Shown piece by piece: positions 9,174 through 17,493 of a DNA stretch of 64,000 nucleotides (position 1 is its first letter; the number at the start of each line of letters is the position of its first letter). The notes under the pieces are model-generated. The model saw only the letters and a list, made by a program, of their open reading frames with translations. It was not told the DNA's origin and ran no database searches. The position numbers and the translations under genes were made by a program. The stretch comes from Desulfonatronum thiodismutans (GTDB taxonomy: Bacteria; Desulfobacterota; Desulfovibrionia; Desulfovibrionales; Desulfonatronaceae): NCBI RefSeq assembly GCF_000717475.1, contig NZ_JPIK01000013.1:1-64000 (forward strand), given 5' to 3'.

Positions 9174-9818
9174 TCATTCCTTTATATTATTGTTCATGGC
9201 GTTGCGCAGGGCCCGGATCTGCCCGGCGATGTCCGGCTTGGCGACGATTTCCGTGATCATGGCCACGCAGGACGCACCTCTGTGAATCACTTCCCCGATG
9301 TTGTGCTCCTTGATCCCGCCGATGACCACGAAGGGAATGGACAGATTGGCCGTGACCCATTCCAGATATTCCAGGCCCACCGGCGCGCAGACGTCCTTCT
9401 TGGTCTTGGTGGCGAAGATCGGCCCCACGCCGATGTAGTCCGCCCCGGCCGCCACAGCGGCCCGGGCCTGGTCCGGGGAGTGGGTGGACAGGCCGATGAT
9501 CTTGCCCGGTCCGAGCAGGCGGCGGACCACCGGGACAGGCAGGTCGTCCTGGCCCACGTGTACGCCGTCCGCGTCCATGGCCTGGGCCACGGCTACGTCG
9601 TCGTTGACCAGAAACAGGGCTCCGGCCTCGCGGGTCAGCTCCCGGATGGCCGCGCATTCCTCCAGCTTGACCCGTCCGAGCTTGTCCTTCTCCCGGTACT
9701 GAATGAGCTTGATTCCGGCGTCCAACATGGCCCGGACCACCTCCAGGTTGGACCGACCCAGGGAGTGCTCCTCGCTGGTCAGGCAGTACAGGTCGATGTT
9801 GTGCAAGGGATTGTTCAT
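9174..9818 (-). CDS. thiE: Thiamine-phosphate synthase ThiE
   Basis: ThiE couples HMP diphosphate with the thiazole phosphate to give thiamine phosphate. The 214-residue TIM barrel shows [38 protein letters not shown] and [11 protein letters not shown]. The start at 9818 follows AAGGAA at 7 nt, and its ATGA overlaps the thiF stop. Longer in-frame versions would run into thiF and are unlikely. The stop is next to or overlapping the thiC start region. Confidence 0.97.
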   Translation of the reverse strand: MNNPLHNIDLYCLTSEEHSLGRSNLEVVRAMLDAGIKLIQYREKDKLGRVKLEECAAIRELTREAGALFLVNDDVAVAQAMDADGVHVGQDDLPVPVVRRLLGPGKIIGLSTHSPDQARAAVAAGADYIGVGPIFATKTKKDVCAPVGLEYLEWVTANLSIPFVVIGGIKEHNIGEVIHRGASCVAMITEIVAKPDIAGQIRALRNAMNNNIKE

Positions 9819-10462
9819 GAGACGCTTCCTTGATGATGTGGATGGAGAGGGTGTTGAAGATGCAAAAAATGATGCAGCACCACGTCGGCCTGCTTGGCCG
9901 CGGCCACGGCGACCAGGGGGGCCAGCGGGGGAGTATCCGAACAGGCGGCGGTTTGCTCGTCGCCCACGAGGAAGAAGTTGGCCCGGAGGCGTCTGGTGCG
10001 AATCCGGTCGGCGTTCCCGCATCCGGCAATGCCCGAGGCGGCCACGAACAAGGCCGAGGTGGGGAGCATGGCCTCGGCCAGCAGCTTTTTCACGGACGGG
10101 TCATCCACGCATTCCAGCACGGCATCGCAACCGGCAAACAGGCCCTGAACGTTGTCTTCCATGATCCGCGACTCCAGCAGTTCCAACTCCAGATCCGGGT
10201 TGATGCACAGCAGGTTGGCGGCCAGGGCTACGACCTTGGGCAGGCCGACCTGGTCCGGGAAGAAGAACTGCCGGTTCAGGTTGGAGGGTTCCACCCGGTC
10301 GAAATCCACGAGCACGAAGCGCTTGAACCCGGAACGGACCAGGGCGTGGGCGCAGTTGGAGCCCAGACCACCGGCCCCGGCCAGGCCGACGCGCACCCGT
10401 TGCAGGCGGGCCAGGGCCTCCGGGCCGATGTGATGGGCGATGCCTTGTTCAATGATATTCAT
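9815..10462 (-). CDS. thiF: ThiS adenylyltransferase ThiF
   Basis: ThiF adenylates the C-terminal glycine of the sulfur carrier ThiS so that it can be loaded with sulfur. The 215-residue E1-like Rossmann protein has GAGGLGSN near 30, the acidic LVDFDRVEPSNLNRQFFF segment, and DAVLECVDDPSVK. It lacks the two CxxC zinc motifs of larger ThiF/MoeB proteins, as is common in short ThiF forms. It overlaps thiE by 4 nt. A 164-nt gap holding a stem-loop repeat separates it from thiH. Confidence 0.93.
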   Translation of the reverse strand: MNIIEQGIAHHIGPEALARLQRVRVGLAGAGGLGSNCAHALVRSGFKRFVLVDFDRVEPSNLNRQFFFPDQVGLPKVVALAANLLCINPDLELELLESRIMEDNVQGLFAGCDAVLECVDDPSVKKLLAEAMLPTSALFVAASGIAGCGNADRIRTRRLRANFFLVGDEQTAACSDTPPLAPLVAVAAAKQADVVLHHFLHLQHPLHPHHQGSVS

Positions 10463-10515
10463 GAGGAAATTATATCAAGCTGGGCGTTGGGGGTTTAAAA
10501 CAAACGTTTCGGGCA

Positions 10516-10635
10516 GTTCGTTCAAAAAACCCAAGTACAAGGAGTAAAAAAAAGGCAAGGTTGAAGCGTATTTGATCATACGTGAGACTTTGGCCTTTTT
10601 GCAGCGACGCAGCAAATGGGAGTTTTTCAACGAAC
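10516..10635. repeat. Dispersed stem-loop repeat, copy 2, inside the thi operon
   Basis: This element shares its ends with that at 1722-1851 (GTTCAAAAAACCC left, GTTTTTCAACGAAC right) but has a different inner stem, with A-rich AAAAAGGCAAGG pairing to GGCCTTTTT and a central CGTAT/ATACG hairpin. It lies between thiH and thiF on the operon's path. Its right end includes the last codons and the stop of thiH. Confidence 0.7.
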
Positions 10636-11745
10636 GGCCAACGGCTGCCAGTCCTTGAACACCGGCTGATAGCCCTTGGACCGGAGCATGGCCGCGATCT
10701 CGCCAACGCCGCGGTCGTCGGCCACCTCGAACTGCGGGGTTCCTGCCTGATCCGCCCCGTGGCCGCCCACGGACGTGGAGACCCCGGCGGAGAGCCGGGT
10801 TACGCCCAGGGGCAGGAGGTTTTCCCGCAGCCCGGGGGCTTCCCGGGTGGACAGGGTGATGGCTGCCCGGGGCAGGAACAGGCGCTGGGCCAGGAGGATC
10901 TGGGTCAGATCCCGGTCCGAAACCGGATGCTCAGGCTGCCAGCCCGCGGCATGAGGGCGCATCCGGGGCAGGGACAGGCCGATTTCCGCGCCGGGATAGC
11001 GATCCTGCAGCCAGCGGGCGTGCAGGGCGGCCCAGAAGGCGTCGGTACGCCAATTGCCTAGGCCGTAGAGCGCGCCGATCCCCACCCAGCGCATGCCTGC
11101 CCGGCAGGCCCGCTCCGGTGCGTCCAGGCGGAAGGCGTAGTCCCGTTTGGGGCCGCTGGGATGCATCCGGGCATATTGTTCTGGATCGTAGGTTTCCTGA
11201 TAAATCGTCAGCCCCTCGGCCCCGGCGGTGATCATCCGGGCGTATTCCTCCTGGGTCAGGGCGTAGACCTCCAGGAGCAGGCTGGGGAAAAATCCGCGAA
11301 GCACGGCCAGAACCTGCTCCAGATACTCCGGCGGGGCCTTGGCCCGGGCATCGCCGGTGAGCAACAGGATCTGGCGCAATCCGGTGATTGCTATGTGCTC
11401 GGCCTCAACCCGGACCTCCTCCAGGGTAAGCTGACGGCGCTTGTTTTTCTGTTCCGCGTTGAAGCCGCAATACACGCAGCGGTTGGTGCAGAAATCCGAA
11501 ACATAGAGCGGGGTGAACAGCTGAACCGCCCGGCCGAAATGCCGCAGGGTCACGGCCGCGGCCTTGCGGGCCAGTTCTTCCAGCATGGTCCCGGCGGCAG
11601 GCGAGAGCAGGGTCAACAGGTCATCCGGGCCGAGGCGGTCCTTGTCCAGGGCTCGGAGTACGTCCTGGCGCTGGTAGCCATGGATGGCCTTGGGCATGTC
11701 CAGGCCGGCATAGGTGCCCATGACTTCGGCAAAACTCATGGGCAT
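10627..11745 (-). CDS. thiH: 2-iminoacetate synthase ThiH
   Basis: ThiH is a radical SAM lyase that cleaves tyrosine to give dehydroglycine for thiazole synthesis in anaerobes. The 372-residue protein has the CxxxCxxC cluster motif CTNRCVYC near residue 86, then the ThiH-type VYALTQEEYARMI and FRLDAPERACRAGMRWVGIGALYGL segments. Its start overlaps the thiG stop by 1 nt (TAATG); a second ATG lies two codons in. The C-terminus (PLAVR) and stop fall inside the stem-loop repeat, so the tail has probably been replaced or trimmed. Confidence 0.97.
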   Translation of the reverse strand: MPMSFAEVMGTYAGLDMPKAIHGYQRQDVLRALDKDRLGPDDLLTLLSPAAGTMLEELARKAAAVTLRHFGRAVQLFTPLYVSDFCTNRCVYCGFNAEQKNKRRQLTLEEVRVEAEHIAITGLRQILLLTGDARAKAPPEYLEQVLAVLRGFFPSLLLEVYALTQEEYARMITAGAEGLTIYQETYDPEQYARMHPSGPKRDYAFRLDAPERACRAGMRWVGIGALYGLGNWRTDAFWAALHARWLQDRYPGAEIGLSLPRMRPHAAGWQPEHPVSDRDLTQILLAQRLFLPRAAITLSTREAPGLRENLLPLGVTRLSAGVSTSVGGHGADQAGTPQFEVADDRGVGEIAAMLRSKGYQPVFKDWQPLAVR

Positions 11746-12527
11746 TATCCTTCCAGAAAGCCGGTCAATGGCGAGGAAGCCTCGGCCTTCAGGCGCTGTA
11801 GTCCGGCCCCGGCCAGGAACCCGCGCCGCCCGGCCCGCACGGCTTCACCAAAGGCTCTGGCCATGCTCACGGGATCGGCGGCCGTGGCAATGGCCGTGTT
11901 CACCAGCACCGCGTCCGCGCCCATCTCCATGGCCTCGCAAGCATGGGAAGGCCGGCCCAGCCCGGCGTCCACGATAATCGGCAGGTCGATCTCCTCAATC
12001 AGGATACGGATCATCTCCCTGGTTTGCAGGCCGCGATTAGTACCGATGGGTGCGCCCAGGGGCATCACCGCCGCGGCTCCGGCGGAAGCCAGGTCACGGG
12101 CCACATACAGGTCCGCGTTGACGTAGGGCAGGACGACGAACCCTTCGGCGGCCAGGACTTCCGTGGCCCGCACCGTGGCGTATCCGTCCGGGAGCAGGTG
12201 GTTGTTGTCCGCGATGACCTCGATCTTGATCCAGTTCCCACATCCCATGGCCCTGGCCAGCCGGGCGATGCGCACGGCCTCGTCCGCGGTGCGCGCGCCG
12301 GAGGTGTTGGGCAGCAGGCGCATGTGTTTGGGGATGTGGTCCATGACGTTGCCGGTTGCGGCCTGGAAATCCACCCGCCGCAAGGCCACGGTGATCACCT
12401 CGGACCCGGAGGCCACGCAGACATCAGGAATAACCGCGTCGTCGCCGTACTTGCCCGTTCCAGTGAGCAAACGGCTGCCCAGGCGCTCCCCGCCGATCTC
12501 GAACAGGTCGTCCATCATGTCCCGCAT
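11745..12527 (-). CDS. thiG: Thiazole synthase ThiG
   Basis: ThiG forms the thiazole ring from DXP, dehydroglycine and ThiS-thiocarboxylate; DXP is also the substrate of Dxr encoded 6 kb away. The 260-residue barrel shows [23 protein letters not shown] (with the Schiff-base lysine region [11 protein letters not shown]), [15 protein letters not shown] and [14 protein letters not shown]. It starts at an ATG overlapping the thiS stop by 1 nt and ends 1 nt into thiH, so thiSGH is tightly coupled. Confidence 0.98.
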   Translation of the reverse strand: MRDMMDDLFEIGGERLGSRLLTGTGKYGDDAVIPDVCVASGSEVITVALRRVDFQAATGNVMDHIPKHMRLLPNTSGARTADEAVRIARLARAMGCGNWIKIEVIADNNHLLPDGYATVRATEVLAAEGFVVLPYVNADLYVARDLASAGAAAVMPLGAPIGTNRGLQTREMIRILIEEIDLPIIVDAGLGRPSHACEAMEMGADAVLVNTAIATAADPVSMARAFGEAVRAGRRGFLAGAGLQRLKAEASSPLTGFLEG

Positions 12528-12730
12528 CAGCCACCTCCCACGAACTGCAGCAGTTCCAGACTATCGCCTTCATTCATGACCGTGTTCGCGAAACGTTCAC
12601 CAGGCACGACCTCCCGGTTCAACTCGGCCACGACCCTGGTCGGATCCAACTTTCTGGTCTCAATGACTTCCAGGAGCGTGACCCCCGTTGAGATCTCTTC
12701 CGGCTTGCCGTTGATGATCACCTGCATCAT
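12527..12730 (-). CDS. thiS: Sulfur carrier protein ThiS
   Basis: This 67-residue ubiquitin-like protein carries the sulfur for thiazole synthesis as a C-terminal thiocarboxylate. It starts [12 protein letters not shown] and ends in VGGG; the terminal glycines are the ThiF adenylation and sulfur attachment site. Most ThiS proteins end in GG, so the third glycine is a small departure. It is the first gene after the TPP riboswitch. Confidence 0.95.
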   Translation of the reverse strand: MMQVIINGKPEEISTGVTLLEVIETRKLDPTRVVAELNREVVPGERFANTVMNEGDSLELLQFVGGG

Positions 12731-12744
12731 GCCCCCCCCCGATT

Positions 12745-12802
12745 GGCAAATAAAAAACGCCTTTTCGGAACCTGGCGTGAAGCTCTGCGGTCCGGAAAGG
12801 CG
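12745..12802 (-). terminator. Intrinsic terminator of the TPP riboswitch
   Basis: On the minus strand the arm at 12802-12789 pairs with 12772-12758 (about 12 bp with one mismatch and one bulge) and is followed by a T-run (12757-12752). It lies between the TPP aptamer and the thiS start. It is therefore the likely OFF-state expression platform: TPP binding would favour the terminator and stop transcription of the thi genes. Confidence 0.8.
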
Positions 12803-12810
12803 GTCTCTCG

Positions 12811-12895
12811 CGGTGCTTCCCTACGACGGCATGATCCGTGTCAGGTTCCAAGGGTCGGGGCGCGTGCCCCCTCTCAGCCTTACGGCTCCCCCAGC
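12811..12895 (-). promoter_or_regulatory. TPP riboswitch aptamer (THI element)
   Basis: Read on the minus strand, this has the conserved THI blocks in order: GGGGGAGCC, GGCTGAGAGG, GACCCTTGGAACCTGA, GGATCATGCC and CGTAGGGAAGC. These form the two helical arms that bind thiamine pyrophosphate. It lies about 80 nt upstream of thiS and precedes an intrinsic terminator, so it should switch the whole thiSGH(FEC) operon off when TPP is plentiful. Confidence 0.97.
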
Positions 12896-13024
12896 TATGA
12901 AAAATTGGGTATCGCAATCCGAAACGTCTGTAAAGGGTTTCGATGCGTTCGACAGGAGGCTGCTTGTTTTTTTGCTTGCCAGTTGTTCATTTTTAGCCTA
13001 ATTGTGCACGGTTCGAAATTCGCA

Positions 13025-13092
13025 CATCCTCCGTGGAGCCCGAGGGTCTTTCGTCCGTGACGAAAGTGAGCGGGTTCAAGGTTCGGAGGGTG
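13025..13092 (+). promoter_or_regulatory. Structured 5' leader of rpsB
   Basis: Three nested stems stack into one long interrupted hairpin 34 nt before the rpsB start: 13025-13033 with 13084-13092 (9 bp, one GU), 13036-13042 with 13071-13077 (7 bp, one GU), and 13048-13055 with 13059-13066 (8 bp, loop CGT). There is no T-run, so it is not a terminator. Ribosomal protein S2 operons are often feedback-controlled through leader RNAs; that role here is inferred. Confidence 0.65.
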
Positions 13093-13126
13093 GAGGAAAA
13101 ACCCACCAGTTCTAAGGAGTAGTGTA

Positions 13127-13924
13127 ATGGCGTACGTGACAATGAAGCAGATGTTGGAGACCGGCGTGCATTTCGGTCACCAGACCCGGCGTTGGAATCC
13201 CAAGATGCGGCCGTACATTTTCGGCGCGCGCAATGGCATCCATATCATCGACCTGCAGCAGACCGTGAAGATGTTCCAGAAGGCCCACGACTTCATCGCC
13301 AATACCGTGGCCCAGGGCGGCAAGGTCATGTTCGTGGGCACCAAGCCCCAGGCCCGTGAGATCATCAAGCAGGAAGCCGCGCGGGTGGGCATGTTTTCCG
13401 TGACTCATCGCTGGATGGGCGGTACCCTGACCAACTTTCAGACCATTCGCAGCAGCATTCAGCGTTTGAAGAAGCTGGAAACCATGTTCGAGGACGGAAC
13501 CATCAACCGGTTCGTCAAAAAAGAAATCGTGCGCATGCAGCGCGACGTGGAAAAGTTGAACCTGGCCCTGGGCGGAATCAAGGACATGGAATCCCTGCCC
13601 CAGGCGGCTTTCGTCATTGACCCGAACCGGGAAGACATCGCCATCCAGGAATGCCGCAAGTTGAACATTCCGGTGGTCGCCGTGGTGGACACCAACTGCG
13701 ATCCGGACCTGATCGACTTCATCATTCCCGGCAACGACGACGCAATCCGGGCCATCAAGCTGTTCTCCGCGAGCATCGCCGACGCCTGCACCGAGGGCGC
13801 CGCCAGGATGCGCGACATGGACCAGGTCGCTGAAAAGTCCGCCGGGGCCGCGCTGACCCAGGCCGCCGCGGAAGACGAAGGGGCTGAAACGGAAATTGAA
13901 ATAGACGCTACGGAGGAGAAATAA
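13127..13924 (+). CDS. rpsB: 30S ribosomal protein S2
   Basis: S2 is a 30S subunit protein at the neck of the small subunit, needed for S1 binding. The 265-residue sequence has the family hallmarks: LETGVHFGHQTRRWNPKM at the N-terminus, HRWMGGTLTNFQTI, and PVVAVVDTNCDPDLIDFIIPGNDDAIRAI. The C-terminal ~25 residues are acidic, a common variable tail. AAGGAG precedes the ATG. tsf follows directly after the stop, as in nearly all bacteria. A structured leader upstream suggests autoregulation. Confidence 0.99.
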   Translation: MAYVTMKQMLETGVHFGHQTRRWNPKMRPYIFGARNGIHIIDLQQTVKMFQKAHDFIANTVAQGGKVMFVGTKPQAREIIKQEAARVGMFSVTHRWMGGTLTNFQTIRSSIQRLKKLETMFEDGTINRFVKKEIVRMQRDVEKLNLALGGIKDMESLPQAAFVIDPNREDIAIQECRKLNIPVVAVVDTNCDPDLIDFIIPGNDDAIRAIKLFSASIADACTEGAARMRDMDQVAEKSAGAALTQAAAEDEGAETEIEIDATEEK

Positions 13925-14524
13925 ATGGCTATTTCCGCAAGTTTGGTAAAGGAGCTGCGCGAATGTACCGGCGCGGGCATGATGGATTGCAAAAAAGCGC
14001 TGCAGGAGTGTGGCGGGGATCAGGAAAAGTCCAAGCTCTGGCTGCGTGAAAAAGGTTTGGCCAAGGCCCAGAAGAAGTCCGGCCGGGCCACGTCCCAGGG
14101 GTATATCGGGTCCTACATCCACTCCAACGGCAAGATCGGGGTGATGGTCGAGTTGAAGTGCGAGACCGACTTCGTGGCCAAGAACGAGAAGTTCCTGGAG
14201 TTGGCCAAGGATCTGGCCATGCAGGTGGCGGCAACGGCTCCGCTGTGCGTGGCTCCGGAGGACATTCCGGAGGACGTTTTGGAGCGGGAGCGCCAATTCG
14301 TCACTCAGCAGACCCGGGACGAGGGCAAGCCGGAGAACATCATCCCCAAGATCGTGGAAGGTCGGATGAACAAGTTCGCCCAGGAAGTCTGCCTCCTGGA
14401 GCAGGCTTTCATCAAAGACGACTCCCGCAAGGTCAAAGATCTGATCACCGAAACCATCGCCGTGCTCGGCGAAAATATCCAGGTCGGACGGGTCGTGCGG
14501 ATGGCCCTGGGCGAAGAAGCATAA
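13925..14524 (+). CDS. tsf: Elongation factor Ts
   Basis: EF-Ts recycles EF-Tu by exchanging GDP for GTP. The 199-residue protein is the short form, with the UBA-like N-terminus (VKELRECTGAGMMDCKKAL), the TDFVAKN signature, and one dimerisation half rather than the longer E. coli type. The ATG abuts the rpsB stop. The 16 nt covering its stop codon are repeated once, with one mismatch, 20 nt downstream (14529-14544), an apparent small tandem duplication. Confidence 0.98.
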   Translation: MAISASLVKELRECTGAGMMDCKKALQECGGDQEKSKLWLREKGLAKAQKKSGRATSQGYIGSYIHSNGKIGVMVELKCETDFVAKNEKFLELAKDLAMQVAATAPLCVAPEDIPEDVLERERQFVTQQTRDEGKPENIIPKIVEGRMNKFAQEVCLLEQAFIKDDSRKVKDLITETIAVLGENIQVGRVVRMALGEEA

Positions 14525-14557
14525 TATCGGGCGAAGAAGCGTAACAAAAGACAGATG

Positions 14558-14591
14558 ACCGTGGGGACACGGCGCGCCGCGCCCCCACGGT
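14558..14591 (+). other. GC-rich hairpin between tsf and pyrH
   Basis: A perfect 9-bp stem (14558-14566 with 14583-14591) encloses a loop containing the palindrome CGGCGCGCCG. No T-run follows, so it is unlikely to be a full terminator. It may act in RNA processing or in setting the ratio of rpsB-tsf to pyrH message. Confidence 0.55.
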
Positions 14592-14630
14592 GAACACGTT
14601 CAACGGGCGGCCCGGGCCGCTGGAGTAGGC

Positions 14631-15353
14631 ATGACAGAACTGCGCTATCCCAGGATATTGCTGAAAATCAGCGGCGAAGCCCTGGCCGGTCCCAACCAGT
14701 TCGGGATCGACCCCGAGACCATCGATACGTTCTGTAGGGAAATGGTCGAGGTCGCCGAACTGGGTGTCGAATTGGCCCTGGTGATCGGCGGAGGAAATAT
14801 TTTCCGCGGCCTCTCAGCCGCCTCCCGTGGCATGGACCGGGCCGGGGCCGACTACATGGGCATGCTGGCCACGGTGATCAACTCCCTGGCCGTGCAAGAC
14901 GGGCTGGAAAAGCTGGGGCTGACCACCAGGGTGATGACCGCCTTCCCCATGCAGCAGGTGGCCGAGCCCTACATTCGCCGCCGGGCCATCCGGCATCTGG
15001 AGAAAAAGCGGGTGGTGATCTGCGCCGCGGGCACCGGCAACCCGTTCTTCACTACGGACACTGCCGCGGTCTTGCGCGGGGCCGAACTCAAGGTCCAGGC
15101 CATTCTCAAGGCCACCAAGGTGGACGGAGTCTACGATAAAGATCCGAAAAAGGATCAAGACGCCCAGCTGTTCTCGCACATCTCCTACATCGACGTTCTG
15201 AAAAAGCGCCTGCAAGTTATGGACTCCACGGCCATTTCCCTGGCCATGGACAATAATCTGCCCATCGTGGTTTTCAACCTCTTCACCGCGGGCAACATCA
15301 AGCGGGTCGCACTGGGAGAGCCGACGGGAACACTGGTCACAGGAGGAGAGTAA
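14631..15353 (+). CDS. pyrH: UMP kinase
   Basis: PyrH phosphorylates UMP to UDP and is the bacterial hexameric enzyme of the amino-acid-kinase fold. The 240-residue protein has [11 protein letters not shown] near the start (phosphate loop), [26 protein letters not shown], and the [13 protein letters not shown] segment that binds UMP/UTP. Genes frr and uppS follow closely. Length and motifs are typical. Confidence 0.99.
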   Translation: MTELRYPRILLKISGEALAGPNQFGIDPETIDTFCREMVEVAELGVELALVIGGGNIFRGLSAASRGMDRAGADYMGMLATVINSLAVQDGLEKLGLTTRVMTAFPMQQVAEPYIRRRAIRHLEKKRVVICAAGTGNPFFTTDTAAVLRGAELKVQAILKATKVDGVYDKDPKKDQDAQLFSHISYIDVLKKRLQVMDSTAISLAMDNNLPIVVFNLFTAGNIKRVALGEPTGTLVTGGE

Positions 15354-15355
15354 GC

Positions 15356-15910
15356 ATGGCATCCGTACTGGACGACAACAAGGAACGCATGGAAAAGTCC
15401 CTGCAAAGCCTGGACAGGGAATTCAAAAGGCTGCGCACCGGTCGGGCCTCCGGGGCCTTGCTGGACGGGATTCGGGTGGACTATTACGGCACGTCGACCC
15501 CTTTGGATCAACTGGCTTCCATCTCCATCCCGGACAGCCGGACCATCTCCATCCAGCCTTGGGATCGCGGAGCGTTCAAGGATGTGGAAAAGGCCATCCT
15601 CAAGTCTGATTTGGGCCTGAACCCGGTTAACGACGGGAAGACCCTGCGGATTATCATTCCGCCTCTGACCGAGGAACGGCGCAAGGAACTGGTCAAGATC
15701 GCCAAGAAGTTCACCGAGGAGGCCAAGGTCGGCATCCGCAATATTCGGCGCGACGCCAATGATGCGCTGAAGAAGCAGGAAAAGGCCAAGGAGATCACCG
15801 AGGACGAGCTTCGCAAGACCCAGGACGACGTCCAGAAGCTGACGGACGACTACATCGCCAAGACTGACGCAGTGTTCGCGGTCAAGGAAAAAGAAATCAT
15901 GGAGATTTGA
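15356..15910 (+). CDS. frr: Ribosome recycling factor
   Basis: RRF splits post-termination ribosomes together with EF-G. The 184-residue protein matches throughout: [54 protein letters not shown] and the long C-terminal helix with [13 protein letters not shown]. The ATG lies 2 nt after the pyrH stop, preceded by AGGAGA. It is the third translation gene in this cluster. Confidence 0.99.
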   Translation: MASVLDDNKERMEKSLQSLDREFKRLRTGRASGALLDGIRVDYYGTSTPLDQLASISIPDSRTISIQPWDRGAFKDVEKAILKSDLGLNPVNDGKTLRIIIPPLTEERRKELVKIAKKFTEEAKVGIRNIRRDANDALKKQEKAKEITEDELRKTQDDVQKLTDDYIAKTDAVFAVKEKEIMEI

Positions 15911-15916
15911 GCCGAC

Positions 15917-16621
15917 TTGTCCTCCCTCCCCCGGCATATCGCCATCATCATGGACGGCAACGGGCGGTGGGCCGAACACCACGGCCTGCCGCGCACCGAA
16001 GGCCATAAAGCCGGTACCCGCTCCGCCCGCAAGATCGTCACCCAGTGCCGCAAGCTCGGCATCCCGCATGTTACGTTCTATACGTTTTCCAAGGAGAACT
16101 GGTCCCGGCCCCGGGAGGAGGTCTCGTTTTTGTTCGAGATGCTCCAGTCTTATCTCAAGAGCGAGATGGACTCCCTGCTGGAGCGGGATATCCGGCTGCA
16201 CGTGCTCGGAGACTGGGACGAACTCCCCTTTGCCCTGCGCCAGATCCTGCGGCACGTCTGCTCCAAGAGCAGCCACTGCAAGTCCATGGTCGTCAATCTG
16301 GCCCTGAACTATTCCGGCCGCGAAGAGATCGTCCGGGCCTGCCGGAAGCTCGTCAGCCAGGGCATACCCGCGGAGAGGATCACGGAACAACTCCTGGCCG
16401 ACAATCTGGACACGGCCGGCCAGCCGGACCCGGACCTGATCATCCGGACCAGCGGGGAGCAGCGGCTGAGCAATTTTCTTCTGTATCAGGCCGCGTACAG
16501 CGAACTGGTCTTCACGCCGGTGATGTGGCCGGACTTTGACGAAGACTGCCTGCAAGCGGCCCTGGACGAGTATTCCAGACGTTCCCGACGGTTCGGGGGG
16601 CTGGAGCAACCCGCGGCCTGA
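15917..16621 (+). CDS. uppS: Isoprenyl transferase (undecaprenyl diphosphate synthase)
   Basis: UppS condenses isopentenyl units to make the C55 lipid carrier for peptidoglycan and O-antigen. The 234-residue cis-prenyltransferase shows HIAIIMDGNGRWAE (catalytic Asp), GHKAGTRSARKIV, FYTFSKENWSRP, and the C-terminal DPDLIIRTSGEQRLSNFLL and SELVFTPVMWPDF. The start is a TTG at 15917; the MDGNGRWA motif begins only about 10 residues in, so little could be missing. It acts with dxr downstream, which feeds isoprenoid precursors. Confidence 0.97.
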   Translation: MSSLPRHIAIIMDGNGRWAEHHGLPRTEGHKAGTRSARKIVTQCRKLGIPHVTFYTFSKENWSRPREEVSFLFEMLQSYLKSEMDSLLERDIRLHVLGDWDELPFALRQILRHVCSKSSHCKSMVVNLALNYSGREEIVRACRKLVSQGIPAERITEQLLADNLDTAGQPDPDLIIRTSGEQRLSNFLLYQAAYSELVFTPVMWPDFDEDCLQAALDEYSRRSRRFGGLEQPAA

Positions 16622-16692
16622 CCCTTCCCGTTTCCAGAGCCATTTCCATCCTTGAATCCCATCTTCGCCACAAACCTCCGACCAGCATCATC

Positions 16693-17490
16693 ATGCCCCT
16701 GACCTCGCACCACAAACGCCTGTTGACCGGGCTGCTTCCGTTGCCCATCCTGCTCTGGATTCTGTTTTCCGGCGGGGTGCCGCTGTTGCTTCTTGTGATG
16801 ATCCTGGCCGCGCTGGGCCAATGGGAATTGTATTCCATGTTCTGGAAACAGGAGCGACCGGGGTGGAAACTGCTGGGCGTCGTCGGCGGGGCGCTTTTTC
16901 TGCTGGCCGCATACTTGGCGCCGACCGCCGCACCGGCGGCCCTGGCCGGGCTGTTCTGCCTGTTCGGCGTTCTGTTTCTGGTCAACTATAGCGCTGATCC
17001 CGAAACCGCGTCGTTTCCGGACGTGCTGCTGCTTTTTCTGGGCTGCTGCTATCTGCCCTTGCTGCTTCACTTCGCCCTGGGGCTGGCGTGGCCGGAACTG
17101 CTGCTGGTGGTGGCCGCGGCGTTTCTCTCCGACACGGCCGCCTATTACACCGGCTCCAAGTTGGGCCGCCGCCACGTCTGGCCGTCCATCAGTCCCAAGA
17201 AGACCTGGGAGGGCAGCGCCGGAGGCATGGCGGCCTGCGTTGGGGCCTGCCTGATCGTGGGGCTTGCCTGGGGTACGGCGAGCATGTCGGCGTTCATCCT
17301 CCTCGGCGTGGCCTTGAACCTGGCCGCTCAGGTGGGGGACTTTTTCGAATCCGCCGTGAAGCGCTCCCAGGGCGTCAAGGATTCCGGAACCCTGCTGCCC
17401 GGTCACGGCGGCATTCTGGACCGTATCGACAGTCTGCTTTTTGTTTTACCGGCGTATGCGGCTTTGAGCCTTGTTTATCCTTTCTTTTAG
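16693..17490 (+). CDS. cdsA: Phosphatidate cytidylyltransferase
   Basis: CdsA makes CDP-diacylglycerol, the precursor of membrane phospholipids. The 265-residue integral membrane protein has about seven hydrophobic segments. Its C-terminal signature includes SDTAAYYTGSKLGRR, SPKKTWEGSAGG and the hallmark KRSQGVKDSGTLLPGHGGIL DR(I)DS region around residues 220-245. It follows uppS after 71 nt, which hold no recognisable feature. Confidence 0.97.
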   Translation: MPLTSHHKRLLTGLLPLPILLWILFSGGVPLLLLVMILAALGQWELYSMFWKQERPGWKLLGVVGGALFLLAAYLAPTAAPAALAGLFCLFGVLFLVNYSADPETASFPDVLLLFLGCCYLPLLLHFALGLAWPELLLVVAAAFLSDTAAYYTGSKLGRRHVWPSISPKKTWEGSAGGMAACVGACLIVGLAWGTASMSAFILLGVALNLAAQVGDFFESAVKRSQGVKDSGTLLPGHGGILDRIDSLLFVLPAYAALSLVYPFF

Positions 17491-17493
17491 ATT

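Noticed and set aside
13112..14296. Minus-strand frame over rpsB and tsf (394 codons)
   Set aside because: Antisense to two essential genes with exact matches to their families; typical GC-rich shadow.
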